64,000 bases of DNA from Pseudomonas sp. Z8(2022). GTDB taxonomy: Bacteria > Pseudomonadota > Gammaproteobacteria > Pseudomonadales > Pseudomonadaceae. Positions within the stretch are counted from its first letter, which is position 1. Each line of letters opens with the position of its first letter. The translations under genes and the position numbers were made by a program. The DNA lies in contig NZ_CP107549.1 in assembly GCF_025837155.1 (NCBI RefSeq), forward strand, positions 2,728,001-2,792,000. Reading direction: 5' to 3'. Below are positions 44,056 to 55,913 of the stretch, piece by piece. The notes under the pieces are model-generated. The model did not search any database and was not told where the DNA came from. It saw only the letters and a program-made list of their open reading frames with translations.

Positions 44056-44113
44056 GAGCGGTTGGGCGGCATTGCGCTTCCGCCGCAAGCATCGCGGCAG
44101 AAGCCGCTCCTAC
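44052..44113. repeat. GTAGGAGCGG REP-type palindrome overlapping the ptrB stop
   Basis: Perfect 10-base arms GTAGGAGCGG (44052-44061) and CCGCTCCTAC (44104-44113), with further pairing of GGCGGC/GCCGC inside. The TAG of ptrB (44053-44055) is the TAG of the left arm. The element may also end transcripts from both sides. Confidence 0.85.
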
Positions 44114-44126
44114 GATAAAACGACGC

Positions 44127-44441
44127 TCAGTCCTGCTTGCGCTGCCCTTCCAGCTCCTGGCTGTTGCGGCGTATCTGCTGGTCCAGTTGCGGAATCGGCT
44201 GATCACCACTGGAACGGGGCGCCGCCCCGGGCATAGGTTGTCCCTGGGGTGGCGGCAACAGGGGTGCCGATCCCTGGCGCTTGATCGGAGCTGTGGTCGA
44301 AGGCTGACCATAAGGCTGCGGCGTCGCCGTTCCCGGCGCACCGGCCTCTGCGGATGATGGCATGCTCATGGGCTGCTGTGCCCATGCCAGAGCGGCGGCG
44401 CTGGACGCCAGAATCATCGCGGCAAGAATGGGGATACGCAT
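44127..44441 (-). CDS. small secreted proline/glutamine-rich protein
   Basis: A 104-residue exported protein: signal peptide of about 21 residues (AALAWA-QQ), then a low-complexity stretch rich in Pro, Gly, Ser and Gln (PQPYGQPSTTAPIKRQGS), and a C-terminal charged helix with IPQLDQQIRRNSQELEG. GGAG lies about seven bases before ATG 44441. Function unknown; probably a periplasmic, disordered protein. Confidence 0.75.
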   Translation of the reverse strand: MRIPILAAMILASSAAALAWAQQPMSMPSSAEAGAPGTATPQPYGQPSTTAPIKRQGSAPLLPPPQGQPMPGAAPRSSGDQPIPQLDQQIRRNSQELEGQRKQD

Positions 44442-44513
44442 GATGGCTCTCCTGCTCGACTGGCTTTCGTTCTATTCTGGCAATTCCTGCCCACGAACGT
44501 TCCAGCGAACCTC

Positions 44514-44882
44514 ATGACTCCGACCAGCAAGCTCGACAAGATTCTCGCCGAAGCCCAGCAACGCCGCGAAACCAGCTACCGGGAAAAGGCCCTGCGCATG
44601 TATCCGCACATCTGCGGGCGCTGCGGCCGCGAGTTCAGCGGCAAACGCCTGAGCGAGCTGACCGTGCATCATCGCGATCACAACCACGACAACAACCCGG
44701 AAGACGGCTCAAACTGGGAACTGCTGTGCCTGTACTGCCACGACAACGAACACCAGCGTCAGGTCGATTTGCACTACCAGAAGGAAGAGGCGGCCAGTGC
44801 GGGTTCCGGGAGCAAGGTCACGCACAAGGGGCTGGCCGGCCTGGCGGCGCTGCTCGGCCGCACGGAAGACAAACAGGGTTGA
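44514..44882 (+). CDS. yajD: YajD-family HNH nuclease
   Basis: A 122-residue HNH protein with a zinc knuckle CGRCGREF, the HHRDHNHDNNPEDGSNWELL active-site segment and a second CLYCHDNEH zinc pair. YajD proteins are widespread in Proteobacteria and are assumed to be DNA nucleases, with no well-defined role. A hairpin lies just after the stop. Confidence 0.88.
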   Translation: MTPTSKLDKILAEAQQRRETSYREKALRMYPHICGRCGREFSGKRLSELTVHHRDHNHDNNPEDGSNWELLCLYCHDNEHQRQVDLHYQKEEAASAGSGSKVTHKGLAGLAALLGRTEDKQG

Positions 44883-44892
44883 ACCGAGTCCA

Positions 44893-44923
44893 CCGGAGCG
44901 TCTTCAGACTGAAGACACTCCGG
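44893..44923. terminator. 31-base near-perfect palindrome between yajD and the peptidase-like gene
   Basis: CCGGAG-c-GTCTTCAG-a-CTGAAGAC-a-CTCCGG is symmetric around a single central base with one mismatch. It lies between convergent genes. No U run follows on either strand, so termination is likely but not certain. Confidence 0.6.
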
Positions 44924-44945
44924 CGCGCCCCTGAATCGCGACTAC

Positions 44946-46172
44946 TCAGCGCAGCAGTCGGGTATCCAGGGTTTTCGACGGACCGCCGATTACATTCTCG
45001 GTGATATCGACGAAGTCCTTGGTGCTGACCTTGTCCAGACGCATCAGCCCGCGGGTCACGTCGTCCAGGGAGAGATTGCCCTTGTCCTTGGTCTTCTGGC
45101 GGATTTCCCGATCCAGCTCCTGCAGCAACAGCACCGCACGCGCAGTGACCGGGCCGCTGGCATTGTCGGTACGCAGGCTGTTGACCGGCTTGCTCCAGCG
45201 AATCAGTTGCTCGCGGATCTTCTGATAGCGATCCTCGCTGATGCCACCGGCACGGCGCACCAGCTCGATGGCGTAGTACTCGGCCAGACCTTCGGCGATC
45301 CAGTCACTGCGGTCGCGACCATAGATGCGACCGAACACATGCACCAGCTCATGCACCAGCGAACTGGTGCCGTTCTCGCTGACCAGCGGACGGTCGGCGT
45401 GCATGTAGTAGGAGTTGGCCGCTGACAGGCCACCACGCCACATCGGGTTGCCCGCGCCGACGATCAGCAGCTTGTCCGGATCGCGCGGGAATACTTGCTG
45501 CATCTGCGGCCAGACGAAGGTAAGAAAGGTCATGATGTCCATGCGCCGCATGCCTTCGCCGATCGGCGCGGAAATGGCGACCTCGGTATCGCCCAGGCGC
45601 GTGCGGCGGGTGCCGAGTTTGCCAGCCAGCATCCAGCCGGTCGGGCGGTCGAACTTGCGCTCCGGGTTGTCGATGCGGAAACGATTCTTGCCGATGCGCG
45701 GCCAGCCGGTTTCCACGCTCTTCCAGCCCTTGGGCAGCTCGAACTGCAGGCGCGCCACCAGGTCGGTCTTGTCGCGCTGATCGAGCTTGGCCGCGGGTAC
45801 CAGATCGTCGCCGCGAAACAGCGCCCAGTCCTCGGTCATCCTGGCATCGTAACGGCCCGGCTTGCGCTCGTTGTCGATCAGCACCCGATAACTGAGCACG
45901 CTCTTGCCCTCCGCCGGCTGCCACTGGCCACGCCCTGCGACTTCCTGCGACCACTGGCCATCGGCCTTGAAGTCGCTGAAGCGGCCGTCTTCGCCAAGAT
46001 TGAAGTCGAAACTGCGCACGCGCTCGCCCTTCTCCAGAGTGATACTGACCTCGGCCTGATTGCTCTCGGGCAGAAAGCGCACGTGATAATCCAGATTGAC
46101 CTTCTGCGCGGCGGCGAAGGCCGGCAGGCTCAGAAGCAGCAGAGACGAGAACAACGGCAAGCGAAGGGACAT
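44946..46172 (-). CDS. exported zinc metallopeptidase-like protein (HExxH, M61-like)
   Basis: A 408-residue protein with a signal peptide of about 20 residues (LPAFAAA), a beta-rich N-terminal half and a gluzincin-type site: VHELVHVFGR (HExxH) followed about 20 residues on by EGLAEYYA, supplying the third ligand Glu. CAGGAG precedes ATG 46172; the frame upstream to 46277 is not used. The substrate is unknown. Probably periplasmic. Confidence 0.8.
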   Translation of the reverse strand: MSLRLPLFSSLLLLSLPAFAAAQKVNLDYHVRFLPESNQAEVSITLEKGERVRSFDFNLGEDGRFSDFKADGQWSQEVAGRGQWQPAEGKSVLSYRVLIDNERKPGRYDARMTEDWALFRGDDLVPAAKLDQRDKTDLVARLQFELPKGWKSVETGWPRIGKNRFRIDNPERKFDRPTGWMLAGKLGTRRTRLGDTEVAISAPIGEGMRRMDIMTFLTFVWPQMQQVFPRDPDKLLIVGAGNPMWRGGLSAANSYYMHADRPLVSENGTSSLVHELVHVFGRIYGRDRSDWIAEGLAEYYAIELVRRAGGISEDRYQKIREQLIRWSKPVNSLRTDNASGPVTARAVLLLQELDREIRQKTKDKGNLSLDDVTRGLMRLDKVSTKDFVDITENVIGGPSKTLDTRLLR

Positions 46173-46273
46173 CGGGCACAACTCCTGATGCGGGACATGG
46201 CGGCATATGACCGCCGCGCCACAGGGCAAATTCCATGGACGGTAGACAGATTTGCCACGAAGCCGCGCGGCAA

Positions 46274-46723
46274 TCAACCAGCGCGAAAAATCAGATGATC
46301 TTCCCAGTCATCTTCGGCCACGCTGTTCTCGCTGAGCATGCGTCCCGCCTGGGAAATCCGCTCGGCGTGCACCGCATCCGGATCACCGCTCACCAGGTGG
46401 TGCCAGTGCGGCAGATCCTTGCCTTCGCTGACCAGGCGATAGGCGCAGGTCGGCGGCAGCCACTTGAACTGATCGGCTTGCGCCGGCGTGAGCTGGATGC
46501 AATCGGGCACATGCTTGACCCGATTGGGGTAATCGCTGCACCGGCAGGTCTGCAGGTCCAGCAGTTTGCAGGCGATACGCGTGTAGTAGACGGAGCCGTC
46601 GTCCTCGTCCTCGAGCTTCTGCAGGCAGCACAGACCGCAGCCGTCGCACAGCGACTCCCACTCGGCCGGATCGAGCTGGGCCAGCGTCTTGCGTTTCCAG
46701 AAGGGGTCGGGGTTGGCGGCCAT
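46274..46723 (-). CDS. YcgN-family cysteine-cluster protein (UPF0260)
   Basis: A 149-residue protein with the YkgJ/YcgN cysteine arrangement [12 protein letters not shown], a CRCSDY pair and later DCIQLTP and CAYR. This pattern suggests a bound metal, often described as a zinc or Fe-S cluster. No function is established. Same strand as the hydroxyacid dehydrogenase, 84 bases downstream of it. Confidence 0.9.
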   Translation of the reverse strand: MAANPDPFWKRKTLAQLDPAEWESLCDGCGLCCLQKLEDEDDGSVYYTRIACKLLDLQTCRCSDYPNRVKHVPDCIQLTPAQADQFKWLPPTCAYRLVSEGKDLPHWHHLVSGDPDAVHAERISQAGRMLSENSVAEDDWEDHLIFRAG

Positions 46724-46807
46724 GGCAGCAGTATCGACTCAGGCGTGAAAGGCGCGGCAGTCTAGCCCGGGCAGCGGATCGGGCCAAGCGGCCTTTGCCC
46801 AACGGCA

Positions 46808-47740
46808 TCAGTAACCACGGGCGAAATCCACTTCACCACGCAGCGGCTGGCCGGCTTGCCAGCACGCCAGGTTGTCGATGAACAGCTCGCTCATCAACGC
46901 CGGATCGGTTGGCGCCGAACTGTGGCCGGTGAGCAACAGCCGTGGCGCCGTCCAGAACGGATGGCCTGGCGGCAGCGGCTCCTCCCGGCATACGTCGATC
47001 ACCGCGCCCGCCAGCTGATTGCGTTCGAGCGCGGCGACCAGATCGGCGTCGACCACCGCAACGCCACGACCGGCATTGATCAGCACGGCCTCGTTGCGGA
47101 AATGAGCAAACAGCCGGGCATCGTACAGGTCGCGGGTTGCCGGTGTATCCGGCAGCAGATTGACCACGTAATCGGCCCAGGCGATCAGCCGTGGCAAATC
47201 ATCCATGGCCGCCACTTCGGCAAAAGGCGCCTGCTGACGCGACTGGCTGGCAACGCCACGCAGTTCCACGCCAAACGGCTGCAGGAAGGTGGCCACGGCC
47301 TGACCGATATCACCACAACCGACCACCAGCACCCGGCGCCCACGCAGGCTGCGCGGCAGGCCGTGATCCCAGCGCTGCTCGACCTGTGCCGCCAGCCGAG
47401 CGAACAGGCGCCGCTCATGAGCCAGCATGTGGCCGAGCACGTATTCGGCCATCACCTGACCGAAGATGCCCACGGCGCGGGTCAGCCGATAATCGCACGG
47501 CAGGCCGGCAGCCAGCAGCGGCGTGATCCCCGCCCAGGTCGACTGCAGCCACTGCGGGTGCAGGCCTTCGCGCAGCAATGGCGCGAGCAGATCAGGCTGG
47601 CCCAGCCACAGCTCGCACTCGCCGGCTACCGCACGCAGCGCCTCGGCTTGCGCCCCCGTTACCAGTTGCAGTTCGGGGCAGGCGCAGCGGATGCACTCGG
47701 CATAGAACGCGTGGTCGTCTTCGGCGATCAGCAGACGCAT
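46808..47740 (-). CDS. D-2-hydroxyacid dehydrogenase
   Basis: A 310-residue NAD(P)-dependent dehydrogenase. The Rossmann motif VVGCGDIGQAVA lies at about residue 140, the NAGRGVAVVD segment carries the substrate Arg, the Glu lies in CREEPLPPGHPFW, and the catalytic His is in LTGHSSAPTD. It resembles GhrA-type glyoxylate/hydroxypyruvate reductases. Its start is three bases after the ycgL stop, so the two form an operon. Confidence 0.87.
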   Translation of the reverse strand: MRLLIAEDDHAFYAECIRCACPELQLVTGAQAEALRAVAGECELWLGQPDLLAPLLREGLHPQWLQSTWAGITPLLAAGLPCDYRLTRAVGIFGQVMAEYVLGHMLAHERRLFARLAAQVEQRWDHGLPRSLRGRRVLVVGCGDIGQAVATFLQPFGVELRGVASQSRQQAPFAEVAAMDDLPRLIAWADYVVNLLPDTPATRDLYDARLFAHFRNEAVLINAGRGVAVVDADLVAALERNQLAGAVIDVCREEPLPPGHPFWTAPRLLLTGHSSAPTDPALMSELFIDNLACWQAGQPLRGEVDFARGY

Positions 47741-47743
47741 GGT

Positions 47744-48037
47744 TCAGACCGGGTCGTTGCGACGCAGCAGTTCGTCGGGCAGGTGCTCGATGTACTCCTC
47801 TTCGGGTGGCGGCATCTGCAGGTGGTAGCCCTGCTTCTCGAGATTCTCCAGCACCACGGCGATGTCCTCGCGCGCCAGTTTGCGCTCCGGGCTGAGCACC
47901 AGGTCGAAGGCATGCGCGGGCGGGCCGAACACGGCGAGCAAGCCCTCCGGTACCCGGGTCAGGGCCTCGGCCTTGAGCACATAGAGATACATCTCGTTCT
48001 TGCGCGGACTTTTGTAGATGGAACAGATGCGTTTCAC
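47744..48037 (-). CDS. YcgL-domain protein
   Basis: A 97-residue YcgL family protein ([20 protein letters not shown], then [18 protein letters not shown]). The fold is known but not the role. Only three bases separate its stop from the dehydrogenase start. The order rnd-ycgL is conserved in pseudomonads. Confidence 0.9.
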   Translation of the reverse strand: MKRICSIYKSPRKNEMYLYVLKAEALTRVPEGLLAVFGPPAHAFDLVLSPERKLAREDIAVVLENLEKQGYHLQMPPPEEEYIEHLPDELLRRNDPV

Positions 48038-48206
48038 GCAGATTCTCCTTCAGCGGCCCGCAGGCTTTTGAACAATGTTGGCGAGGCTGGCTGGCCCAGG
48101 CAAAAGCGGTCGGGAGAGCGCAGTTTACAAGCGGCTGGATAAGCATCTCGACCGGGCTGGCGACCCAGACTGCTTTTAACAACGGCCAGACAACCTAGAT
48201 AGTGTT

Positions 48207-49328
48207 TCAATCGTCTGCGAGACAATCGAGCAGCGCTTGCCCCATCAGCTCCCGACGCCAGCCGCGCAGGGAATCGGGCAATTGGTAGGGACCATCGGGG
48301 TAACCGCTTTTCAGCAGAGCCTCCAGGGTTTTCTTGCGCAACATCAGCTCGGGCACGATATCCAGGCGCTCGCCCTCACGCTGGCCGACGGCACGCAGTT
48401 TCTTGAGCAGCGCCGAGGCCTCGATTGGCAGCGGCTCGAGCAAGGCCTCGGGCCATTGCTCGGGCGGCAATGCCGCAGCCTCGCGAATCAGCTTCAGCAG
48501 GGTTTCGCCATCCTGGCGCACGGTCTTCGGATGCATGTCCTCGATGCGCGCCAGCGCCACCAGGTTATCCGGCTGGGTGCGCGCCAGCGGCCACAGCGAA
48601 TGCTCGCGCAGCACACGATTGCGCGGCAGGTTGCGCGCCCTGGCCTCGCGCTCGCGCCAAGCGCACAGGGCGCGAAGCACTGCCTGTTGCTGACGCGAGA
48701 GTTTCCAGGCCAGCTTGGCATCGCGCCAGGCATCCTCCGGCGCCACTTCACGGCTCAGGTTGGCCACCAGCTCGGCACCGTCCTCCAGCACCCACTCGAC
48801 CTTCTGCGGCGCCAGACGGGCCATCAGTTCACGGTACACCTCCACCAGATGCAGCACGTCTTCGGCGGCGTAGCGCACCTGCAGCTCGGACAACGGCCGC
48901 TGCAACCAGTCGGAGCGGGTCTCGCCCTTGGGCAGCTCGATATCGAGCAGCGTCTGCACCAGGCGCGAGTAGCCCATGGAGAACCCGAGATTGAGATAAC
49001 CGGCCGCCAGTTGCGTGTCGAACAGCGGCGCCGGCAGGCTGCCGGTCAGGCGCAGGAATACCTCAAGATCTTCACTGCACGAATGCAGCACCTTGACCAC
49101 ATTCGGCGCTTCGAGCAACGCAGTGAACGGCCGCCAGTCGCTGATGCGCAGCGGATCGATCAGATACGCGCCATCGCCACCGCTGACCTGCAGCAGCCCA
49201 GCGATGGGATAGAAGGTGTCGACGCGCATGAACTCGGTGTCCAGCGCGACGAAAGGCAGCGCCTGCCAGGCGGCGCAGTGCTCGGCCAGGCTGGCGTCGT
49301 CGAGAATCCAGTGAATGTCGTTAGCCAC
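48207..49328 (-). CDS. rnd: ribonuclease D
   Basis: A 373-residue 3'-5' exoribonuclease that trims tRNA precursors. The DEDD residues are in VALDTEFMRV, LHSCSEDLEVF and the YAAEDVLHLVEVY block, with Tyr of the DEDDy type. Two HRDC-like helical regions follow. Length and start (MANDIHWILDD) fit Pseudomonas RNase D. It is divergent from the SMP-30-like gene and followed 169 bases later by ycgL. Confidence 0.94.
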   Translation of the reverse strand: MANDIHWILDDASLAEHCAAWQALPFVALDTEFMRVDTFYPIAGLLQVSGGDGAYLIDPLRISDWRPFTALLEAPNVVKVLHSCSEDLEVFLRLTGSLPAPLFDTQLAAGYLNLGFSMGYSRLVQTLLDIELPKGETRSDWLQRPLSELQVRYAAEDVLHLVEVYRELMARLAPQKVEWVLEDGAELVANLSREVAPEDAWRDAKLAWKLSRQQQAVLRALCAWREREARARNLPRNRVLREHSLWPLARTQPDNLVALARIEDMHPKTVRQDGETLLKLIREAAALPPEQWPEALLEPLPIEASALLKKLRAVGQREGERLDIVPELMLRKKTLEALLKSGYPDGPYQLPDSLRGWRRELMGQALLDCLADD

Positions 49329-49455
49329 GCGGCTCTCCCGTTAACAATGCCGCGCAGTATATATGCCCAGGCTATCGCTCGGGGCGCGGCCTGCCGTGAA
49401 TCAGCGGAACTGTGTAATCTGTGCCGCGCACTACCTCCGACACGGAAGAACAACA

Positions 49456-50520
49456 ATGCTAAAAAAACTGCTTGCCCTGCTCGTCATGCTATTGGCCGCA
49501 GCGGCCGGTTACCTGGCGCTCAGCCCCAGCCCGATCGATCCGCTGCCCTGGGACGCTGCGCCCGCTCCGGAGATGACCGGCGTACTGGAACCCAACGACA
49601 CCCTGATGAAGGCCGAACTGCTGGCTCGCGGCCAACTGCATGGCCCGGAAGACACCGCCGTCGACGACCAGAACCGGGTGTACGCCGGCCTGCATGACGG
49701 GCGCATCGTACGCGTGCTGGAAGATGACAGCCTGGAAACCTTCGCCGACACCGGTGGCCGGCCGCTGGGCATGAACTTCGACGCCAGTGGCAACCTGATT
49801 GTCGCCGACGCCTACAAGGGCCTGCTGAGCATCGACCCGCAAGGCGCGATCACCGTGCTGACCACCGAGGCGGACGGTCTGCCCTTCGCCTTCACCGATG
49901 ACCTGGATATCGCCAGCGACGGCACCATCTATTTCAGTGACGCCTCCTCGCGTTTCCAGCAGCCGGACTACCTGCTCGACCTGCTCGAAGCGCGCCCGCA
50001 TGGACGCCTGCTGAGCTACAACCCGGCCAGCGGTGAAACCCGGGTGCTGCTCGATGGCCTGTACTTCGCCAATGGCGTGGCGTTGTCGGCCGACGAAGAC
50101 TTCGTGTTGGTCAACGAGACCTATCGCTACCGCATCACCCGTTACTGGCTCAAGGGAGATAAGGCCGGCCAGCATGACGTTTTCATCGACAACCTGCCCG
50201 GCCTGCCGGACAACCTGCAGGGCGACCGCAAGGGCACGTTCTGGGTGGCGTTGCCGACCCCGCGCAAGGCCGATGCCGACTTCCTCCATCGCCACCCCTG
50301 GCTCAAGGCGCAACTGGCCAAGCTGCCGCGGGCGATGTGGCCAAAGGCAATTCCCTACGGTTTTGCCATCGCCCTCAACGAGCAAGGCGAGATCGTCCGC
50401 AGCCTGCACGACACCAGTGGCACCCACCTGCGCATGGTCACCTCGGTGAAGCCGGTAGGCGATCATCTGTACTTCGGTAGTCTGGACAACGACCGCATCG
50501 GCCGGCTCGAGCTGCACTGA
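49456..50520 (+). CDS. SMP-30/strictosidine synthase-like beta-propeller protein
   Basis: A 354-residue protein with an N-terminal membrane segment or uncleaved signal (about residues 4-20) and a six-bladed propeller. GPEDTAVDDQNRVYAGL, DDLDIASDGTIYFSDASSRF and NGVALSADEDFVLVNET match the SMP-30/strictosidine synthase-like family; lactonase or arylesterase activity is typical. GGAAG precedes ATG 49456; the upstream frame start at 49363 is rejected. It ends at a shared terminator. Confidence 0.83.
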   Translation: MLKKLLALLVMLLAAAAGYLALSPSPIDPLPWDAAPAPEMTGVLEPNDTLMKAELLARGQLHGPEDTAVDDQNRVYAGLHDGRIVRVLEDDSLETFADTGGRPLGMNFDASGNLIVADAYKGLLSIDPQGAITVLTTEADGLPFAFTDDLDIASDGTIYFSDASSRFQQPDYLLDLLEARPHGRLLSYNPASGETRVLLDGLYFANGVALSADEDFVLVNETYRYRITRYWLKGDKAGQHDVFIDNLPGLPDNLQGDRKGTFWVALPTPRKADADFLHRHPWLKAQLAKLPRAMWPKAIPYGFAIALNEQGEIVRSLHDTSGTHLRMVTSVKPVGDHLYFGSLDNDRIGRLELH

Positions 50521-50521
50521 C

Positions 50522-50551
50522 AAAAAGCCCCGGATGACCGGGGCTTTTTTT
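50522..50551. terminator. bidirectional terminator between SMP-30-like gene and gdhA
   Basis: A5-GCCCCGG-ATGA-CCGGGGC-T7 (50522-50551). Strong stem with U runs both ways, serving the two convergent genes. Confidence 0.93.
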
Positions 50552-50569
50552 ACCGCCAGATTGCGGGCC

Positions 50570-51946
<1,377 letters not shown>

Positions 51947-52081
51947 CTATCAGGCAGCACAGCACCAAAACAGATCAAAATGTCGCCTAAATGAAACTTT
52001 TTAGTGCGCCAGCCCTATCAGGCGCCGGCGCAACTCATCTTCAGCCGCCCAAAAAACACCCCGAAATGCAGCATAACCACC

Positions 52082-52888
52082 CTATTGCGCACAGTTTTCG
52101 ACCACTGGAGCGACATCGACGCCCGCCGCAGGTACAAGGTCGGCGCCCTGCAGCAATGTTTCGATGCTCTGCCGCGTATCGGCCATCAGAGCCGTCAGAC
52201 TATCGCGGTCGTAGCGGCTGGCGTCGATCGCGGCACCAATCACGAACTGCACCGGCTGATCGAGATTCAGACGCCAGGTGCGTGCCGGCAACACATGTTG
52301 AATGCCGCGGATAGCGACCGGCACGATCACCGCATCGGTATCCAGCGCCAGATGGAAGCAGCCCTTCTTGAACGGCTGCAACCGCCCGTCGGCCGAACGC
52401 GTCCCCTCCGGAGCGGCCCATAGCACGATGCCACTTTCCATCATCTGCCGGGCACGCTCCAGGTCACGCCGGGACTGCTGCGGATCATGCCGGGCTACAG
52501 AGGGAAACTCGGCCGCGCGCATGGCACGACCGAGAAACGGAATGCGGTACAACTCGCTCTTGGCCAGCATGCGAATCGAACCCGGCATGGCGACGAAACT
52601 GGCTGGAATGTCGTAATGGCTGGAATGCGTGCAGAGGATCAGATAACGCCGGCCATCATCGAAGTTCGGACACTGGCCCTGCACCGTCATCCGCATGCGC
52701 ACCAGCCGCAGCAACGCCGCAGACCAGGCGCGCGTGTAACCATCGACATGCTCGCGGCGCAGCCTTCCCACGGCGGCACGGCCAATCACCAGCAGGCAGA
52801 AATACAGCGTCACCCCCAGGGTCCCGAGCACCACGCCGATACGACGGGCCAGGTTGGCGCTACGCGCGATGGGTTGCAGACTCAGCAT
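52082..52888 (-). CDS. 1-acyl-sn-glycerol-3-phosphate acyltransferase (PlsC family)
   Basis: A 268-residue acyltransferase with an N-terminal membrane segment (about 18-38), the HX4D motif in THSSHYDIP and the EGTR motif in APEGTRSADG. The family makes phosphatidic acid in the inner membrane; pseudomonads have several paralogues, so it need not be the essential one. AAGGAG lies eight bases upstream. Divergent from the sulfurtransferase. Confidence 0.88.
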   Translation of the reverse strand: MLSLQPIARSANLARRIGVVLGTLGVTLYFCLLVIGRAAVGRLRREHVDGYTRAWSAALLRLVRMRMTVQGQCPNFDDGRRYLILCTHSSHYDIPASFVAMPGSIRMLAKSELYRIPFLGRAMRAAEFPSVARHDPQQSRRDLERARQMMESGIVLWAAPEGTRSADGRLQPFKKGCFHLALDTDAVIVPVAIRGIQHVLPARTWRLNLDQPVQFVIGAAIDASRYDRDSLTALMADTRQSIETLLQGADLVPAAGVDVAPVVENCAQ

Positions 52889-52985
52889 GAAACGGCTCCT
52901 TACCTATCGGGAGATCGATACGGGATGCAGCGGATGAGCTAGACGGTATGATGCCGGCAAACGCGTATACGACACAGGAGGTACC

Positions 52986-55002
<2,017 letters not shown>

Positions 55003-55070
55003 CGAACACCTCTGTATGGCGAGCATTCTCGCCCTAAATGGGTGTCTGGGGTTAGTAGACCACTACAATT

Positions 55071-55085
55071 GCCACTGGCGACTAA
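55071..55085 (+). pseudogene. displaced 3' end of the sulfurtransferase gene
   Basis: GCC ACT GGC GAC TAA reads Ala-Thr-Gly-Asp-stop in the frame of the sulfurtransferase once the IS and one ATT copy are removed. It is the original C-terminus. Confidence 0.9.
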
Positions 55086-55283
55086 GCAGCGGTTTTAAGC
55101 ACCAATCGAAATATGCCCAATAACTCAGATCCGAAATCAATTTAAAAACAGCCCTTTAAGACTGAAATATCGCACTAGACTTGAAAATGAGCGGCTAACC
55201 CCGCTCCCGGTGGGGCCTTTATCCTAGAGCCACCAGAATAGCTGCCAATGCACGGCCCCACCGGCACCCTTCGCGAGGACGTC

Positions 55284-55763
55284 ATGGGAATAGCCGCCTG
55301 CGATCTCAGTCAGCACGTGATCCGCCCTACCCTTCTCTATCTGCAACGTCATAGCGACACAGCCGAGGCGCTGCTGCTGGGGGCCGCGGCCTGCCAGTCG
55401 GCACTCGGCAGCGCACTCGACACCCCGCAAGGCCACGGTCTTTATCGCATCAGCGAGCAGCGTCATCAGTCGCTCTGGGACCAGCACCTGGCCTTCGACC
55501 CCGAGCTTGCCAGCCGCGTCCGCGGTCTCGCCAGCCAGCACACCTTTCTCGAAGCACCGCACCTGGAACTCACGGTCAATCTGCGCTACGCCACGGCCAT
55601 CGCCTGGTTGCTGATTGAGGTCGAGAAACTGGAACTACCCGCCGCCAATGACCTGATGGCCATGGGCCGAATCTGGTGCAGGGTTTTTCAGCCACAAGGT
55701 CGTCAGCACGACTTTCTCGAGGCCTGGCAACGCTGCATCGAACAGGCAAGCCAGGCGGCCTGA
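55284..55763 (+). CDS. conserved hypothetical protein (159 aa)
   Basis: A 159-residue helical soluble protein; no membrane segment, no signal peptide. The pattern HSDTAEALLLGAAACQSALGS and later LGLYR-like/GHGLYRISEQRHQSLWDQHLA resembles conserved pseudomonad proteins placed next to the FadL-like porin, also in PAO1 as I remember. ATG 55284 with GAGGA just before it is preferred over ATG 55248. It has several Trp and His residues but no recognisable catalytic motif. Function unknown. Confidence 0.72.
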   Translation: MGIAACDLSQHVIRPTLLYLQRHSDTAEALLLGAAACQSALGSALDTPQGHGLYRISEQRHQSLWDQHLAFDPELASRVRGLASQHTFLEAPHLELTVNLRYATAIAWLLIEVEKLELPAANDLMAMGRIWCRVFQPQGRQHDFLEAWQRCIEQASQAA

Positions 55764-55811
55764 CCGACTCGTCAGAAAAATAACTGAAGAAGATACGTAC
55801 AAAATCCAACC

Positions 55812-55825
55812 AATTGTCCGACAAT
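55812..55825. promoter_or_regulatory. palindromic operator candidate before fadL
   Basis: ATTGTC-C-GACAAT, a perfect 13-base palindrome (55813-55825), sits about 90 bases before the fadL-like start, where an operator would be expected. It does not match the PsrA consensus I know. Confidence 0.4.
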
Positions 55826-55913
55826 ACGCTCTATTTCGGGAACTTAAGCGCCTTGGCAGGGGTCAGGAAAAACTGTAGCGTGCGCCCCCTCGCCTCACCA
55901 TAGGAGCTTCCCC

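Noticed and set aside
55086..55283. Gap after the IS, examined for a remnant gene or promoter element
   Set aside because: AT-rich sequence without a frame, clear promoter or hairpin that I could support.
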